Shown here: in pieces, positions 13,983 to 21,839 of the stretch
How positions within the stretch are numbered: the stretch's first letter is position 1
Layout of the letters: each line of letters opens with the position of its first letter
DNA from: a virus
Strand: one strand, 5' to 3'
IMG/VR virus record: IMGVR_UViG_3300043778_000063
Span: 1 to 64,000 of that record
DNA length: 64,000 nt
Program-made: the position numbers and the translations under genes
The notes under the pieces: model-generated
Databases searched by the model: none
Seen by the model: the letters and a program-made list of their open reading frames with translations, nothing else
Told to the model about the DNA's origin: nothing

Positions 13983-14448
13983 TTTTGATCGGTTCATCGA
14001 ATCGTCGAATATCCGACATCGGCCACGCCCAATTGCAATGCTCCAGCCGATCGCTGTCGTTGATCAGGGCTGCCCATTCTGGTTTTAGTTCGCAACTCAG
14101 AGTCGGCTTTCCGATCGTCGCCGTTCCGAGCAGCGCGGAGTGCTCGATTATGCCCATGCACTTGTGCGCTGACATCAGGCGGTCAAGAAGCGGCCGCGCC
14201 AGATCCGGGACCAATCCGGTTGATCCATCCTCGTCATCCAAGCGGGCCAGAAGGTCTCGAACTTCCGCCGGCTTGGTTGGTCGCGCGCCGGCATGAATTC
14301 CGATCGTGTCGCCAACGCGCACACCGACGCCGCGTGTAGCATAGTTCCAACTTCGAAATTCCCACGGCTTCGCGCCGATCATGATCAGGCTTGCCCAGGG
14401 CTGCCATAACGTGATCACTTTGATTTCCTTGAACATGGCCATTTTCAT
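13885..14448 (-). CDS. ASCH-domain protein
   Basis: 187 residues. The start of the domain is ITLWQPWASLIMIGAKPWEF (about residues 11-30), the typical ASCH/PUA-like opening, followed by GDTIGIHAG. These small beta-barrels bind RNA or modified nucleotides; some are nucleases or N4-acetylcytidine amidohydrolases. Specific activity cannot be read here. ATGA-coupled to the upstream gene; 3' end overlaps the plus-strand gene. Confidence 0.8.
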   Translation of the reverse strand: MKMAMFKEIKVITLWQPWASLIMIGAKPWEFRSWNYATRGVGVRVGDTIGIHAGARPTKPAEVRDLLARLDDEDGSTGLVPDLARPLLDRLMSAHKCMGIIEHSALLGTATIGKPTLSCELKPEWAALINDSDRLEHCNWAWPMSDIRRFDEPIKINGHQGFWNFSMPTELWEHQAGIDHVRRRATA

Positions 14449-14807
14449 TCATCCCCTCTGAGTGATGGTCTTTCATGATTCGGCCGCACGAGCTGCCGCT
14501 CGCCGTTGAAATCGACCACGGTCCACCCCATCGACAGCAGCAGCGGGAGCGATACCGTCGGGACGCCATTCGCATCAACCTGCAGCGGTTCGACTCCGGC
14601 CTGTTCGTAATCGCGCCGGATCGCCCGCTTCGTGGTCTCAAGAGTGAACTGCCGCGCGGATTCATGCCGCGCCGCCTCAGCGGCAGCCTCCTGTGCGGCG
14701 GTCGCTGCATTCCGCTCCTTCAGCCGGTCCAGATACGCGCGGCGCTCTGCGGCCTCATGGCGGTCGAAGATGTCCTCCGGTTCCCAGGGCTCGTTGAAGG
14801 ATCTCAT
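14445..14807 (-). CDS. Hypothetical protein
   Basis: 120 residues. A long charged helix (AAERRAYLDRLKERNAATAA...) precedes a small beta domain (GVPTVSLPLLLSMGWTVVDF). Couples to the methyltransferase upstream and the ASCH gene downstream. No family recognised. Confidence 0.6.
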   Translation of the reverse strand: MRSFNEPWEPEDIFDRHEAAERRAYLDRLKERNAATAAQEAAAEAARHESARQFTLETTKRAIRRDYEQAGVEPLQVDANGVPTVSLPLLLSMGWTVVDFNGERQLVRPNHERPSLRGDE

Positions 14808-15748
14808 TCTGCGGCCCTCGCGAATAGAGGGCTGTCGTCGTCGACGCGGCGGCGGGCCATGGCGGCGTAGGAGGGATTGAGTTCGATGAGGATCGCGTTG
14901 CGGCCCTCGCGCGCGGCGACCATGCCCACTGTGCCGCTACCTCCGAACGGGTCGAGGACGATGCCACCGACCGGGCATCCTGCAAGGATGCATGGCGTAA
15001 TCAGTGCCGGCGGGAATGTCGCAAAGTGTGCCTCGGGATAGGGATCTGTGACTGTGGTCCATACCGTGCGCTTGTTGCGTTTTGTGACAGGCCCAAGGGT
15101 GCTGGCCTGGAAGCTACGGTTGTGTCGGTTACCGCTTCCTGGTCGCGTCGCTTTCGGCGAATTTCCCGTGCCGCGTGAATGGGTATTGGGACTGCAGTCC
15201 TCGGCGATCGCCGCTGCATCGTAAAAATATTGCTCGGACTTGGTAAGCATGAAGAGAAATTCGTGCGTACAGGTTGGTCTGTCCTTGACGTTCTCCGGTA
15301 GCGGGTTGAGCTTGTACCAAACGACATCCCGCCGCAACCACCAACCGGCATCACGCGCAGCGAAGGCGAATCGCCAGGGCATGCCAACCAAGTCCTTTGG
15401 TTTCAGGCCAGTCTTCCGCTTCTCTCGGCCGATGCGCGTCTCGCCGCCATGCAGATATCTCGTGTGTTTGCCCCCGATGGCGCCGCCCCCCTTGCCATCG
15501 TTGGCATAGCAATCACCGAGGTTAACCCAAGCTACGCCATCGTTTCGCAGCACCCGCTTCACCTCGTTGAACACTTCGACCATGACTAGCAGCCAATCCT
15601 CGAAGTTTTCTTCCTGCCCGATCTGACCTTCGACCTCGTAATCTCGGAGCCCCCAATAGGGCGGCGACGTTACGACGCAATTCACGCTCTGGGCCGGCAG
15701 GAGTTTCAACTGCTCGAGCGCGTCGCCGATGATGATCTTGACAGTCAT
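14804..15748 (-). CDS. DNA N6-adenine or N4-cytosine methyltransferase (beta class)
   Basis: 314 residues from the ATG at 15748 (ATGA with the upstream gene); the frame extends upstream but only as a shadow. The catalytic motif TSPPYWGLRDY (about residues 28-38) comes first and the SAM-binding motif VLDPFGGSGTVGM lies near residue 280, the order of the beta class. The segment DVVWYKLNPLPENVKDRPT is typical of phage members that modify short palindromes. Protects phage DNA from restriction or marks it; target sequence unknown. Confidence 0.9.
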   Translation of the reverse strand: MTVKIIIGDALEQLKLLPAQSVNCVVTSPPYWGLRDYEVEGQIGQEENFEDWLLVMVEVFNEVKRVLRNDGVAWVNLGDCYANDGKGGGAIGGKHTRYLHGGETRIGREKRKTGLKPKDLVGMPWRFAFAARDAGWWLRRDVVWYKLNPLPENVKDRPTCTHEFLFMLTKSEQYFYDAAAIAEDCSPNTHSRGTGNSPKATRPGSGNRHNRSFQASTLGPVTKRNKRTVWTTVTDPYPEAHFATFPPALITPCILAGCPVGGIVLDPFGGSGTVGMVAAREGRNAILIELNPSYAAMARRRVDDDSPLFARAAE

Positions 15749-16413
15749 CGCTGCTCCTCGACCGTAGCGGCCAGCAGCGCGACCGCAGAGCGATTCTGAT
15801 ATTCTGCGATCTTCTTTCGCATCGCTGCTTCCTGCTCCGGCGTGAATTCCCGGATCGGTTCGGCGAGCAAGAGTTCGTTGAGTTTGCGTCGCACGGCCAT
15901 GACCCGATAGGTTTCCGTCATCGAGATCGTGCGCAACGTGGATGGGCCTGGCTGCCAAACATAATCGTACTTCTCACCGCACTCGCCGCGGTACCAACGC
16001 CGCATTGCCTCCTGGACGGCCCAACTCGGCACGTCCTCAAGCGCGGCCATGTAGGCCTCCCCTTTGGCGTCGCCGGCCATATCGCCGGCCTCTTTGCTCG
16101 GAAGGGCCATCGTCATCTTCGTCACGGTCGTGAGCGTTGAGACCCCATGCGTAGTGTCTTCCGCCGGCGTCATCTTCAGCACATCGTCCAATGCGGCCAC
16201 ATGCTGCTCAACGAGATGCTTTTGGTTGAGATCCAAAATCAAACCCTTCGGCATAATCGGCACCTCCCGATAGATCCCCTGCTTGTCCGGTTGACTTGCG
16301 CGTTTCAAGGAATCGCAACGCTGCTGCACCCATGGTGGCAACGTGGTGAGCTTCGCGGGCTGTCGCGCGTCCGGCGGACGAATCGGCTCGACTACCGTGA
16401 GTTCCGTTCCCAT
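15745..16413 (-). CDS. Hypothetical protein of the replication region
   Basis: 222 residues if started at 16413; an ATG at 16254 gives 169. The first ~50 residues (LPPWVQQRCDSLKRAS...) look protein-like but overlap the replication gene. The middle has VPSWAVQEAMRRWYRGECG and the C-terminal helix has FTPEQEAAMRKKIAEYQ. Resembles proteins found between replication and methyltransferase genes of alphaproteobacterial phages; function unknown. Confidence 0.65.
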   Translation of the reverse strand: MGTELTVVEPIRPPDARQPAKLTTLPPWVQQRCDSLKRASQPDKQGIYREVPIMPKGLILDLNQKHLVEQHVAALDDVLKMTPAEDTTHGVSTLTTVTKMTMALPSKEAGDMAGDAKGEAYMAALEDVPSWAVQEAMRRWYRGECGEKYDYVWQPGPSTLRTISMTETYRVMAVRRKLNELLLAEPIREFTPEQEAAMRKKIAEYQNRSAVALLAATVEEQR

Positions 16414-16969
16414 TCGATATTCCTCCCTGTCGATTCAACTTCGGAGCTTCTCGGCGCATCCAGCCGTAGAATGTCGATCTCCAGTCCGCCTTACGTGCCA
16501 CCGCTCGGTTGGCGTTTCCCCTGGCCCAGAGCCGCATGTCTTCTGCGCATCCATTGACTTGCTGCCGGGTGATCCCGAGCTTTTCGCCGTAGAGATAATC
16601 GGCCTCCAGGACTACCCAATCTTCCGCCAACGATGTCCCGCGTTTTGTCCCACTTTGTCCCGGGACATCAGATTTAGCTCTTCTTTCTTTCTTGTTAGAA
16701 TCCTGAATCTTACTACTATCTAAGGAAGGTATAGCGTTCACTACGTGTCCCGGGACATGTCCCGTCGATTTCTGGGACATTCGGAGACGGTAATCAGCCT
16801 TTCGCAAACGCTCCCTCTCGCGAAAATCAGCATCCGATCCCCTAGATCTAGTAGAGGTTCCCATCGCCGCCTCGACGGTGCGAGCTGTCTCAATGACGAT
16901 GTCCCATGGGACATTCTGGGACATCATCCTTTCGACCAGGTCGCAGATCGGGGTGGGCGTTTCCGTCAT
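16208..16969 (-). CDS. Phage replication protein (initiator-like)
   Basis: 253 residues from the ATG at 16969 (ATGA with the upstream gene). The C-terminal half contains GTSLAEDWVVLEADY, then a helix, then ARKADWRSTFYGWMRREAPK, the pattern of the C-terminal module of phage replication-initiation proteins (LPEDW ... DWxxTWxxWxRxA). The N-terminal part (MTETPTPICDLVERMMSQNV) is a helical segment with an Arg/Lys-rich linker. It probably recruits host helicase to phage DNA. The last 206 bases overlap the following gene in another frame. Confidence 0.65.
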   Translation of the reverse strand: MTETPTPICDLVERMMSQNVPWDIVIETARTVEAAMGTSTRSRGSDADFRERERLRKADYRLRMSQKSTGHVPGHVVNAIPSLDSSKIQDSNKKERRAKSDVPGQSGTKRGTSLAEDWVVLEADYLYGEKLGITRQQVNGCAEDMRLWARGNANRAVARKADWRSTFYGWMRREAPKLNRQGGISNGNGTHGSRADSSAGRATAREAHHVATMGAAALRFLETRKSTGQAGDLSGGADYAEGFDFGSQPKASR

Positions 16970-17169
16970 TTGTCCCGCTTGTCCCGGGACAGATCGACAG
17001 AAAACAGGTGGATCTTGCGGAGGATTTTTGAGGCAATTTCGGAGAGTCTTGTCGGCCTCCAGTCGCCGGCGTCCTCCTCGCAACCACGACGATATCGAAG
17101 CCGGGTATCCCTTGGAATTGGGTAGCCATCGGCATCCAGGCCGTCGTCTTCCCAGTCGTCTTCGGGCAT
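16966..17169 (-). CDS. Small acidic-then-basic protein
   Basis: 67 residues; acidic N-terminus (MPEDDWEDDGLDADGYPIP) and a basic C-terminus. ATGA-coupled to the replication gene. Possibly a partner of it. Confidence 0.55.
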   Translation of the reverse strand: MPEDDWEDDGLDADGYPIPRDTRLRYRRGCEEDAGDWRPTRLSEIASKILRKIHLFSVDLSRDKRDK

Positions 17170-17244
17170 CGGAATCCCTTTGTGAAGGACCGATGAATTT
17201 TGCGGAAATGTGGGACAGGAGGTTGACGGCGGGCGGCGTTCGCC

Positions 17245-17331
17245 CTACATCTTGTGCCTATCCGATGCTCCCGCGAAGAACCATCGGTTTAGTTTGAACG
17301 GCCCGCCCTTTGCCCCGGCGGGTCGTTGCAT
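17245..17331 (-). CDS. Possible 28-residue peptide
   Basis: MQRPAGAKGGPFKLNRWFF begins the frame. It lies in a 200-base gap in the operon. Part of it is encoded by a hairpin (17297-17327), so the conservation one would expect could come from the RNA instead. Confidence 0.25.
   Translation of the reverse strand: MQRPAGAKGGPFKLNRWFFAGASDRHKM
17297..17327 (+). other. Stem-loop in the gap before the replication genes
   Basis: AACGGCCCGCC and GGCGGGTCGTT pair with one mismatch around a 9-base loop. On the plus strand GCATTTTG follows, so it could end rightward transcripts; on the minus strand there is no U-run. May be a terminator for antisense transcription or an RNA-processing site. Confidence 0.35.
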
Positions 17332-17367
17332 TTTGTACGTCCGACTCGGTTCCGAAGTCAATGGCTG

Positions 17368-17568
17368 TCAGGAGCCCTTCCGAGCCTCCAGGAACGCGTC
17401 AATCGCGGCCCGGTCCTCCGGGTCGGCCACCTTCACCGCAAACGACGTGGCGCCAGCGGCGGGCTGGCGCGGGGCCGTTGCCTCGCGGAGCTCGTTCCGC
17501 TCGAGCGCGTACTGCCGGCGGGCCTTGGCGCGGCGGTCGACCTCTTTCTTGCGGAGATCACGCGGCAT
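17368..17568 (-). CDS. Small hypothetical protein
   Basis: 66 residues from the ATG at 17568 (TGATG). N-terminal basic helix (RDLRKKEVDRRAKARRQYAL), then FAVKVADPEDRAAIDAFLEA. No family recognised. Confidence 0.55.
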   Translation of the reverse strand: MPRDLRKKEVDRRAKARRQYALERNELREATAPRQPAAGATSFAVKVADPEDRAAIDAFLEARKGS

Positions 17569-17771
17569 CAGTTGAGCCCGGCCGCTTCCTGGGCGGCCCA
17601 CAGGAGGTCGAGGGCGCGGCAAAGGCGGCCTTCTATGCCCCGAATCACCTCATCCGTGAAGCTGCACCGCATGCTTCCAGGCGCAGCGGGCGCGCCGCGA
17701 ATCAGCAATAGGGATTGTTGGCAGACACGCAGATTGAACCGCGCCAGGGTAACCACTTCAATCGGATCCAT
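17568..17771 (-). CDS. Small helical protein
   Basis: 67 residues from the ATG at 17771, chosen because AAGGAGG stands 5-6 bases upstream; longer starts lie further inside the methyltransferase gene. Two helices with three Cys. Unknown function. Confidence 0.6.
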   Translation of the reverse strand: MDPIEVVTLARFNLRVCQQSLLLIRGAPAAPGSMRCSFTDEVIRGIEGRLCRALDLLWAAQEAAGLN

Positions 17772-18360
17772 CGTTTCCTCCTTTGCCATCGCGACGCAGC
17801 CAACAAAGTTCAGGTGCGGCGCCGTCATATCCGCGCTCCCATACCAGCCAGCAAAAGTCCATCTTGCCGCCTCCAGGTTTCAAGCCAGAGGCAATCGTGT
17901 GACCGGGCGGCATGCTCGGCCGCGGCGTCATCAGCCAGACCCGAATCAGCGGAGTTCCGCGCAGCCAGTGAGCGCCATTGAGGCGCGCGGTGGGGAAGAT
18001 CATCGCTACTTTCTCGACGCGGTCCAGGGACAGCGCATGAAGGGCGAATCGACTCGCGATATTGAACGGAGGGTTGCAGACGATATGGCCCGCGAGCACA
18101 CGCTGAGTTGTCAGGAAATCCTGTTTGCAAGCCAGCATGTGGAATCCTCGATCGGCGATATCCGTGCCAATCACATCCAGGCCAGCGCGAGCAGCCGCGA
18201 TCGGGATGCGCCCGAATCCGCAGCACGGATCCCAGACCCTCGGCGAAAAATTCTCTTCCTCAAACAACCTCTCGCTGCACCAAAAAGGCTCGACGTAATG
18301 CTCATTCGACTCGCGCGCCCATCTGTGCGCTTTTACCAGTGTCTTGCCCTTGGTCGCCAT
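17758..18360 (-). CDS. SAM-dependent methyltransferase-like protein
   Basis: 200 residues from the ATG at 18360. Motif I reads VWDPCCGFGRIPIAAARAG (about residues 42-60), motif II IGTDIAD, and the catalytic motif HIVCNPPFNIAS (about 92-103), in the alpha/gamma-like order for N6-adenine enzymes. The protein is small and lacks an obvious target-recognition domain. The first residues (EHYVEPFWCSERLFEEE) are typical of phage relatives. DNA is the likely substrate, but RNA or small molecules cannot be excluded. Confidence 0.75.
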   Translation of the reverse strand: MATKGKTLVKAHRWARESNEHYVEPFWCSERLFEEENFSPRVWDPCCGFGRIPIAAARAGLDVIGTDIADRGFHMLACKQDFLTTQRVLAGHIVCNPPFNIASRFALHALSLDRVEKVAMIFPTARLNGAHWLRGTPLIRVWLMTPRPSMPPGHTIASGLKPGGGKMDFCWLVWERGYDGAAPELCWLRRDGKGGNDGSD

Positions 18361-18362
18361 GT

Positions 18363-19193
18363 TCAGACCCCGCAATGCCCTTCGCACTCATTTCCGAACA
18401 GATCATTCTCGCCGCTCTTTGCCATAAGGTCAGCATGGGCGAGCGGGATGCGGCTATGATGCAGAAAAACCTCGCCATGGAAGCGTGCGACCTGAGCAGG
18501 CAAGCGGAGCCATCCGTCGAGTTCAAGGGTTTCGGACCACTCTTCCGGGCTGTCCCGCAGATCGCGCCATCCCTCATTGCCTTGGAACGGGCAGTATTTG
18601 CAGCGGGATTTCGGCGGGCGCCGATATTGGCGCTTTTCAAGCCAACTATAACAGCCTTGGCGGCTCATCCTCGCTTCGATGAGAATGTGGCGATTGTGGA
18701 TGAAGCGGCATCCGCTAGGTTTGATCCGCTCGATTTCGTCGGTCGAGATGCCGATCCAACTTTCGACCGTATCGGGAGCAATATAGCCGCGCGGACCAAC
18801 GCCCAACAATTCGCGAATCATCCGCCTAATCGGGCGGATTTTCCAGTTTCGAGTGCAGTTCCGACCGCCCATACCGCCAGCGCCGACGAACCATGGGATA
18901 CGAGCGCCGTCTTCATCACCCGCAACCAATGCCGCCTTGAGAGTGCGCGTTGGCCTTACTACGTGAATTGGAAAGGGAAGAACCCCCGGCGATGCCAGCC
19001 ATGCCAGATGCTCGTAGACCGCTCTCGGCTCATCACCGGTATCGGCGAAGATCGCACAATCTGGCGCTGGAATTTCCCCGCGCGCGGCCATCAATGCAAT
19101 AGTGGTGGACTGGACGCCGGCGCCGAGGCTCAAAACCCTGAGTTTTGGATTCGCCAGCGGGCGCGAAATGCCATCGTGCTGAAGTTCGATCAT
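18363..19193 (-). CDS. PAPS reductase-like PP-loop protein
   Basis: 276 residues. The PP-loop is LSLGAGVQSTTIALMAARGE (residues 21-40), followed by FADTGDEP (49-56) and the RNCTRNWKIRPIRR block (111-124). A Cys pair RCKYCPFQ (197-204) lies in the C-terminal half with another Cys at 181, a possible Fe-S or zinc site. Phage members of this adenylate alpha-hydrolase superfamily are widespread; roles proposed include sulfur metabolism and DndC-like DNA modification. I see no Dnd partner genes, so the role stays open. Confidence 0.8.
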   Translation of the reverse strand: MIELQHDGISRPLANPKLRVLSLGAGVQSTTIALMAARGEIPAPDCAIFADTGDEPRAVYEHLAWLASPGVLPFPIHVVRPTRTLKAALVAGDEDGARIPWFVGAGGMGGRNCTRNWKIRPIRRMIRELLGVGPRGYIAPDTVESWIGISTDEIERIKPSGCRFIHNRHILIEARMSRQGCYSWLEKRQYRRPPKSRCKYCPFQGNEGWRDLRDSPEEWSETLELDGWLRLPAQVARFHGEVFLHHSRIPLAHADLMAKSGENDLFGNECEGHCGV

Positions 19194-19196
19194 ATC

Positions 19197-19409
19197 CTAT
19201 TCCGAGATGATGGAGACGCCGAAATGCGCCCGCAGCAAACTGCTGTCGCGAAGTCCCTCCGCAATCACCTCGACTGGGCCGGGGATATCCCGATCGCCGG
19301 CTTCCCAGCGCCGCACCGCACGCCCGCTCGCGACGCGGACGAGCCGGGCAAAGGCCTCTGCGGAGAGGCCTAGGCTGCGGCGGATGGATTTGAGCTCAGA
19401 GGGGGTCAT
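19197..19409 (-). CDS. Xre-family transcriptional regulator
   Basis: 70 residues from the ATG at 19409. The HTH is SELKSIRRSLGLSAEAFARL then RAVRRWEAGDRDIPGP, the classical Xre/Cro pattern with RxWExG. A DNA-binding domain without an oligomerisation tail. Lies near the start of the long minus-strand operon, so it may adjust its expression. Confidence 0.8.
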   Translation of the reverse strand: MTPSELKSIRRSLGLSAEAFARLVRVASGRAVRRWEAGDRDIPGPVEVIAEGLRDSSLLRAHFGVSIISE

Positions 19410-19514
19410 GTCGAAATATCCATTGAAAATTATGTGCAGTCTTTCTTGGACCCGCGCACTGCACGGACGGGTTTGGCGCTGGGAGGACGCATGAACATCC
19501 TCCACGGCCAAGCT

Positions 19515-19706
19515 CTAGTGGGCGACCTCAACCGGCTTGCCGTCGAATTCAGTGGTATTGGCGGGCCACGCTTCGTCGCCGTCGTGCCAGGCTTGGTCTG
19601 ATGCCATCGCATCGCAGCCCTGGATGCCTTGGGTTTTCCAGTTTCCGGTCTGACCGTCGATGATGTCGTATGATTTGGTGATTTCGAGGTTTCGGAACTT
19701 GGCCAT
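19515..19706 (-). CDS. Small hypothetical protein, first gene behind a promoter
   Basis: 63 residues from the ATG at 19706 with GGAGACGACAG before it. NLEITKSYDIIDGQTGNW and WPANTTEFDGKPVEVAH suggest a small beta fold. It sits about 40 bases downstream of the predicted start point of the promoter at 19754-19783. Unknown function. Confidence 0.6.
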   Translation of the reverse strand: MAKFRNLEITKSYDIIDGQTGNWKTQGIQGCDAMASDQAWHDGDEAWPANTTEFDGKPVEVAH

Positions 19707-19753
19707 CTGTCGTCTCCATCTCTGGCGGGCACCATTGCCCTGTCGACAAATGC

Positions 19754-19783
19754 AACATAGGGCCAAATGGACCATTCCGTCAA
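19754..19783 (-). promoter_or_regulatory. Sigma-70-type promoter, minus strand
   Basis: TTGACG (19778-19783) and TATGTT (19754-19759) separated by 18 bases; read with flanks it is CTTGAC...CTATGT, the form preferred by alphaproteobacterial housekeeping sigma factors. It should drive the genes from 19706 leftwards. Confidence 0.7.
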
Positions 19784-19800
19784 GAGGCCAATGCAAAATT

Positions 19801-20124
19801 TTATGAATATTTATCCCCGATGCCGGCGAATGCGCTCTCTGGATCACGGCGCACCGGAGCCCAAAGCGGCAGCCGGCGGCGCCGAGCGGCCTCCGCGGTC
19901 CGCCAGCGCTCGATCAGTTCGTATCCGAGCGGCGATGGCTTCACGAGCCAGCCGCGCCGGTGGATCAGCCCGGCCCGCGCCAGCGCCGCCAACGCGGCAT
20001 CGAAAGCCGGGATACGATCGCCGCACGGCTTGACGCTCGCCCAGTCCCGACCCGCCACCGGGCTGTTGGGTCGGCATCCTCTGGAGATCGTGACTAGGAC
20101 TTGCGTCAGATAGGCGGTGGACAT
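19801..20124 (-). CDS. Small winged-helix-like protein
   Basis: 107 residues, overlapping the RusA gene by 19 bases. FDAALAALARAGLIHRRGW then PSPLGYELIERWR resembles a winged helix in which the second helix is followed by a short wing. The tail is basic and disordered. Role unknown. Confidence 0.55.
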   Translation of the reverse strand: MSTAYLTQVLVTISRGCRPNSPVAGRDWASVKPCGDRIPAFDAALAALARAGLIHRRGWLVKPSPLGYELIERWRTAEAARRRRLPLWAPVRRDPESAFAGIGDKYS

Positions 20125-20669
20125 GGCGGCAGGAACTCCCGAACCTCGATGCGCATGGCAGGCGTCGGGTCATAGCGCTTGATCACCCGCGCGTCGACGA
20201 CCTGGCTGTCATCCCGCCAGACGATTTGATTCAAGGAATCTTGAACCAACTTCAGAAAATTGTCGCCATCGGGTTTTGACGTCGGCAAGATCGCGCCGGC
20301 ACGCGCCTTGGCTTTATCGGTCTTGGACCAACTTTCGGGAATCGGTTTGAACGCGTGGACCAACAGCGCCACCGGGTTCTCGGTCGGCGCGCGCCCGCGC
20401 ATGAACAGCGCTGCAGCCTCGGCGAGGACTTTCTCGGCTTTCTCGGTAGTCGGATCGGGGTATTGCTGGATGAAGAGCTTCTTGACGTTCTCTTTGGGGA
20501 TGAAGGAACTCCGCGCCGTGTGAACCCAGACCTCCCGCGGGATCACCAGCCGGGCCCGGTGCCGCGCCTTGTGCGCCGGCGGGCCCTCTAGTTCAAAGCA
20601 CAGGAAGACATCAGGACCGGCCACGAGGGCCGGCCATTCGAGCGTCGGGAGGGTCGGCTGCGCGTCCAC
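20106..20669 (-). CDS. rusA: RusA-like Holliday junction resolvase
   Basis: 187 residues. RusA cuts Holliday junctions that arise during recombination and replication. The signature is SKPDGDNFLKLVQDSLNQIV then WRDDSQV (about residues 131-157), which supplies the acidic catalytic residues Asp134/136, Asp144 and Asp153/154. An N-terminal strand FELEGPPAHKARHRARL is also typical. Companion of the ERF and exonuclease genes in the divergent operon. Confidence 0.88.
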   Translation of the reverse strand: MDAQPTLPTLEWPALVAGPDVFLCFELEGPPAHKARHRARLVIPREVWVHTARSSFIPKENVKKLFIQQYPDPTTEKAEKVLAEAAALFMRGRAPTENPVALLVHAFKPIPESWSKTDKAKARAGAILPTSKPDGDNFLKLVQDSLNQIVWRDDSQVVDARVIKRYDPTPAMRIEVREFLPPCPPPI

Positions 20670-20672
20670 GGC

Positions 20673-21164
20673 TCAGATAGGTCCGCCAGCGGCCTCGGCA
20701 ACCTTGCGGGCGGCGGCGCCGATCTGGGTGACGTTGCCGCCCTCGGCCGCGCTGATATCGTCACCGGTCGCGCCCTTTCCCTTGCGGCCCTTGCGCGGCG
20801 GCTTGACCGAATCGGCCGTCGCCGTGTCGATCTTGTCGTTGTCGAACATCTCCTCCTGCGCCTGGGCGCGCTTGAGGACGCCGAGCTTCTTGAGGCCGTC
20901 GATGAGGTGGTAAACCGTGACATGCAGGTCGAGGTCGTCCTCGATCGCGTCGAGAGCCAGGACGATCCGCATCGCGCGGCGGTCGACGTGTTCTTCCTCG
21001 ACCAAACGGGCCAGCACCTTGGAAAAGGTTCCATTCGCCGAAGATGCCCGCTTCTTTGCCGTTCGCTTCGCCTCGGCCGCCTCTTCCCATGCCGATTTCT
21101 TCGGGAATATCAGCGTCGTGGCCTCGGTTACGCTTCCTTCTCCAGTTGCCGGTGATCTCGCCAT
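20673..21164 (-). CDS. Conserved hypothetical protein beside RusA
   Basis: 163 residues. Core about residues 35-110: GTFSKVLARLVEEEHVDRRA, then DLHVTVYHLIDGLKKLGV, then a short RAQAQEEMFD. Helical, with a basic PRKGRKGKG tail. I associate this pattern with small proteins of phage recombination clusters, but the function is not known to me. Confidence 0.65.
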   Translation of the reverse strand: MARSPATGEGSVTEATTLIFPKKSAWEEAAEAKRTAKKRASSANGTFSKVLARLVEEEHVDRRAMRIVLALDAIEDDLDLHVTVYHLIDGLKKLGVLKRAQAQEEMFDNDKIDTATADSVKPPRKGRKGKGATGDDISAAEGGNVTQIGAAARKVAEAAGGPI

Positions 21165-21186
21165 GTCGTCTCCTCAGGGTTGGGGT

Positions 21187-21396
21187 TCAGTTGAATGTGA
21201 CGGTGCCGGCCTCGGCTCCGGAGGGGCGGTGCGCCTCATCGTCTTCAGCGAGCACGTCGTGAAGAAGGGGCGCTGCTACGCCGATCGGGTCCGCATGGCA
21301 AACGTCAGACAGGTTACGCAGGCGTGCGGCCGTCAGTGGGTCCAACGGGATGCTGATCCAGACGGTGTCTTGGGGGTCTTCCATCAGATTTTCCAT
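21187..21396 (-). CDS. Small hypothetical protein
   Basis: 69 residues from the ATG at 21396 (AGGGA upstream). DTVWISIPLDPLTAARLRNL and DPIGVAAPLLHDVL suggest a ribbon-helix-helix-like or small helical protein. Weak evidence. Confidence 0.5.
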   Translation of the reverse strand: MENLMEDPQDTVWISIPLDPLTAARLRNLSDVCHADPIGVAAPLLHDVLAEDDEAHRPSGAEAGTVTFN

Positions 21397-21431
21397 GATT
21401 CGCAATCCCTATCGGATTCGCGAATCGGGCG

Positions 21432-21716
21432 CTAGGAGCGCTTGTCGTCCACGAAGCCTGCGTCGATTTTTTTCCCCAACCTTCCGATGGGGGACGTCTG
21501 GGGCCAAGGCGCGCCTTTCGGCCATCTGGCCCGGAACCGATTCACCAACTGGTAGTACGTATTGACGCCGCACGAGATATCGCCGTTGAGAAACTCGCCG
21601 AAAAAGTCCCCATTTCCATGGATTTTCTTTCCCACGGTCACCATCGAAAGCCCGGTCGCCTCGGCGTAGGCCTGGGCGATCACGAATAGATTTTGGCGCA
21701 TTGTTTGTTCTGACAT
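21432..21716 (-). CDS. Repressor-like HTH protein, likely leaderless mRNA
   Basis: 94 residues from the ATG at 21716. AEATGLSMVTVGKKIHG is an HTH-like opening, followed by FFGEFLNGDISCGVNTYYQL and WPKGAPWPQT, a pattern seen in small regulators of alphaproteobacterial phages. The -10 box of its promoter ends only 7 bases before the ATG, so transcription should begin at the start codon, as for lambda cI. It faces the early operon across a 120-base control region. Repressor function is inferred from context and fold. Confidence 0.65.
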   Translation of the reverse strand: MSEQTMRQNLFVIAQAYAEATGLSMVTVGKKIHGNGDFFGEFLNGDISCGVNTYYQLVNRFRARWPKGAPWPQTSPIGRLGKKIDAGFVDDKRS

Positions 21717-21723
21717 GGCCGAC

Positions 21724-21752
21724 CGTCTAGCACCCGTGGAACAAATCGACAA
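21724..21752 (-). promoter_or_regulatory. Leftward promoter of the repressor-like gene
   Basis: TTGTCG (21747-21752) and TAGACG (21724-21729) with 17-base spacing. The distance to the ATG at 21716 leaves no room for a leader. Confidence 0.6.
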
Positions 21753-21771
21753 CCCGGAAATTTCAAAATTG

Positions 21772-21783
21772 TTGTGGACACAA
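21772..21783. promoter_or_regulatory. Candidate operator palindrome
   Basis: TTGTGGACACAA, arms TTGTG/CACAA around GA. It covers the -35 box of the rightward promoter. Next to it AATTTCAAAATT (21759-21770) forms a second short inverted repeat. Binding would block the early operon. Confidence 0.45.
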
Positions 21784-21803
21784 GGGAGAATTATCCCTAG
21801 ATT
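21775..21803 (+). promoter_or_regulatory. Rightward early promoter
   Basis: TGGACA (21775-21780) and TAGATT (21798-21803) with 17-base spacing. The first gene starts 37 bases downstream. Should drive the plus-strand block to about 32.5 kb. Confidence 0.6.
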
Positions 21804-21839
21804 GATCGGGCAACGTAACCCGGGAAAGGGGCGATTGAG

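Noticed and set aside
18108-19373. 421-codon plus-strand frame
   Set aside because: Lies antisense to the PAPS-reductase-like and methyltransferase-like genes, which carry clear motifs; long antisense frames are expected at this GC content.
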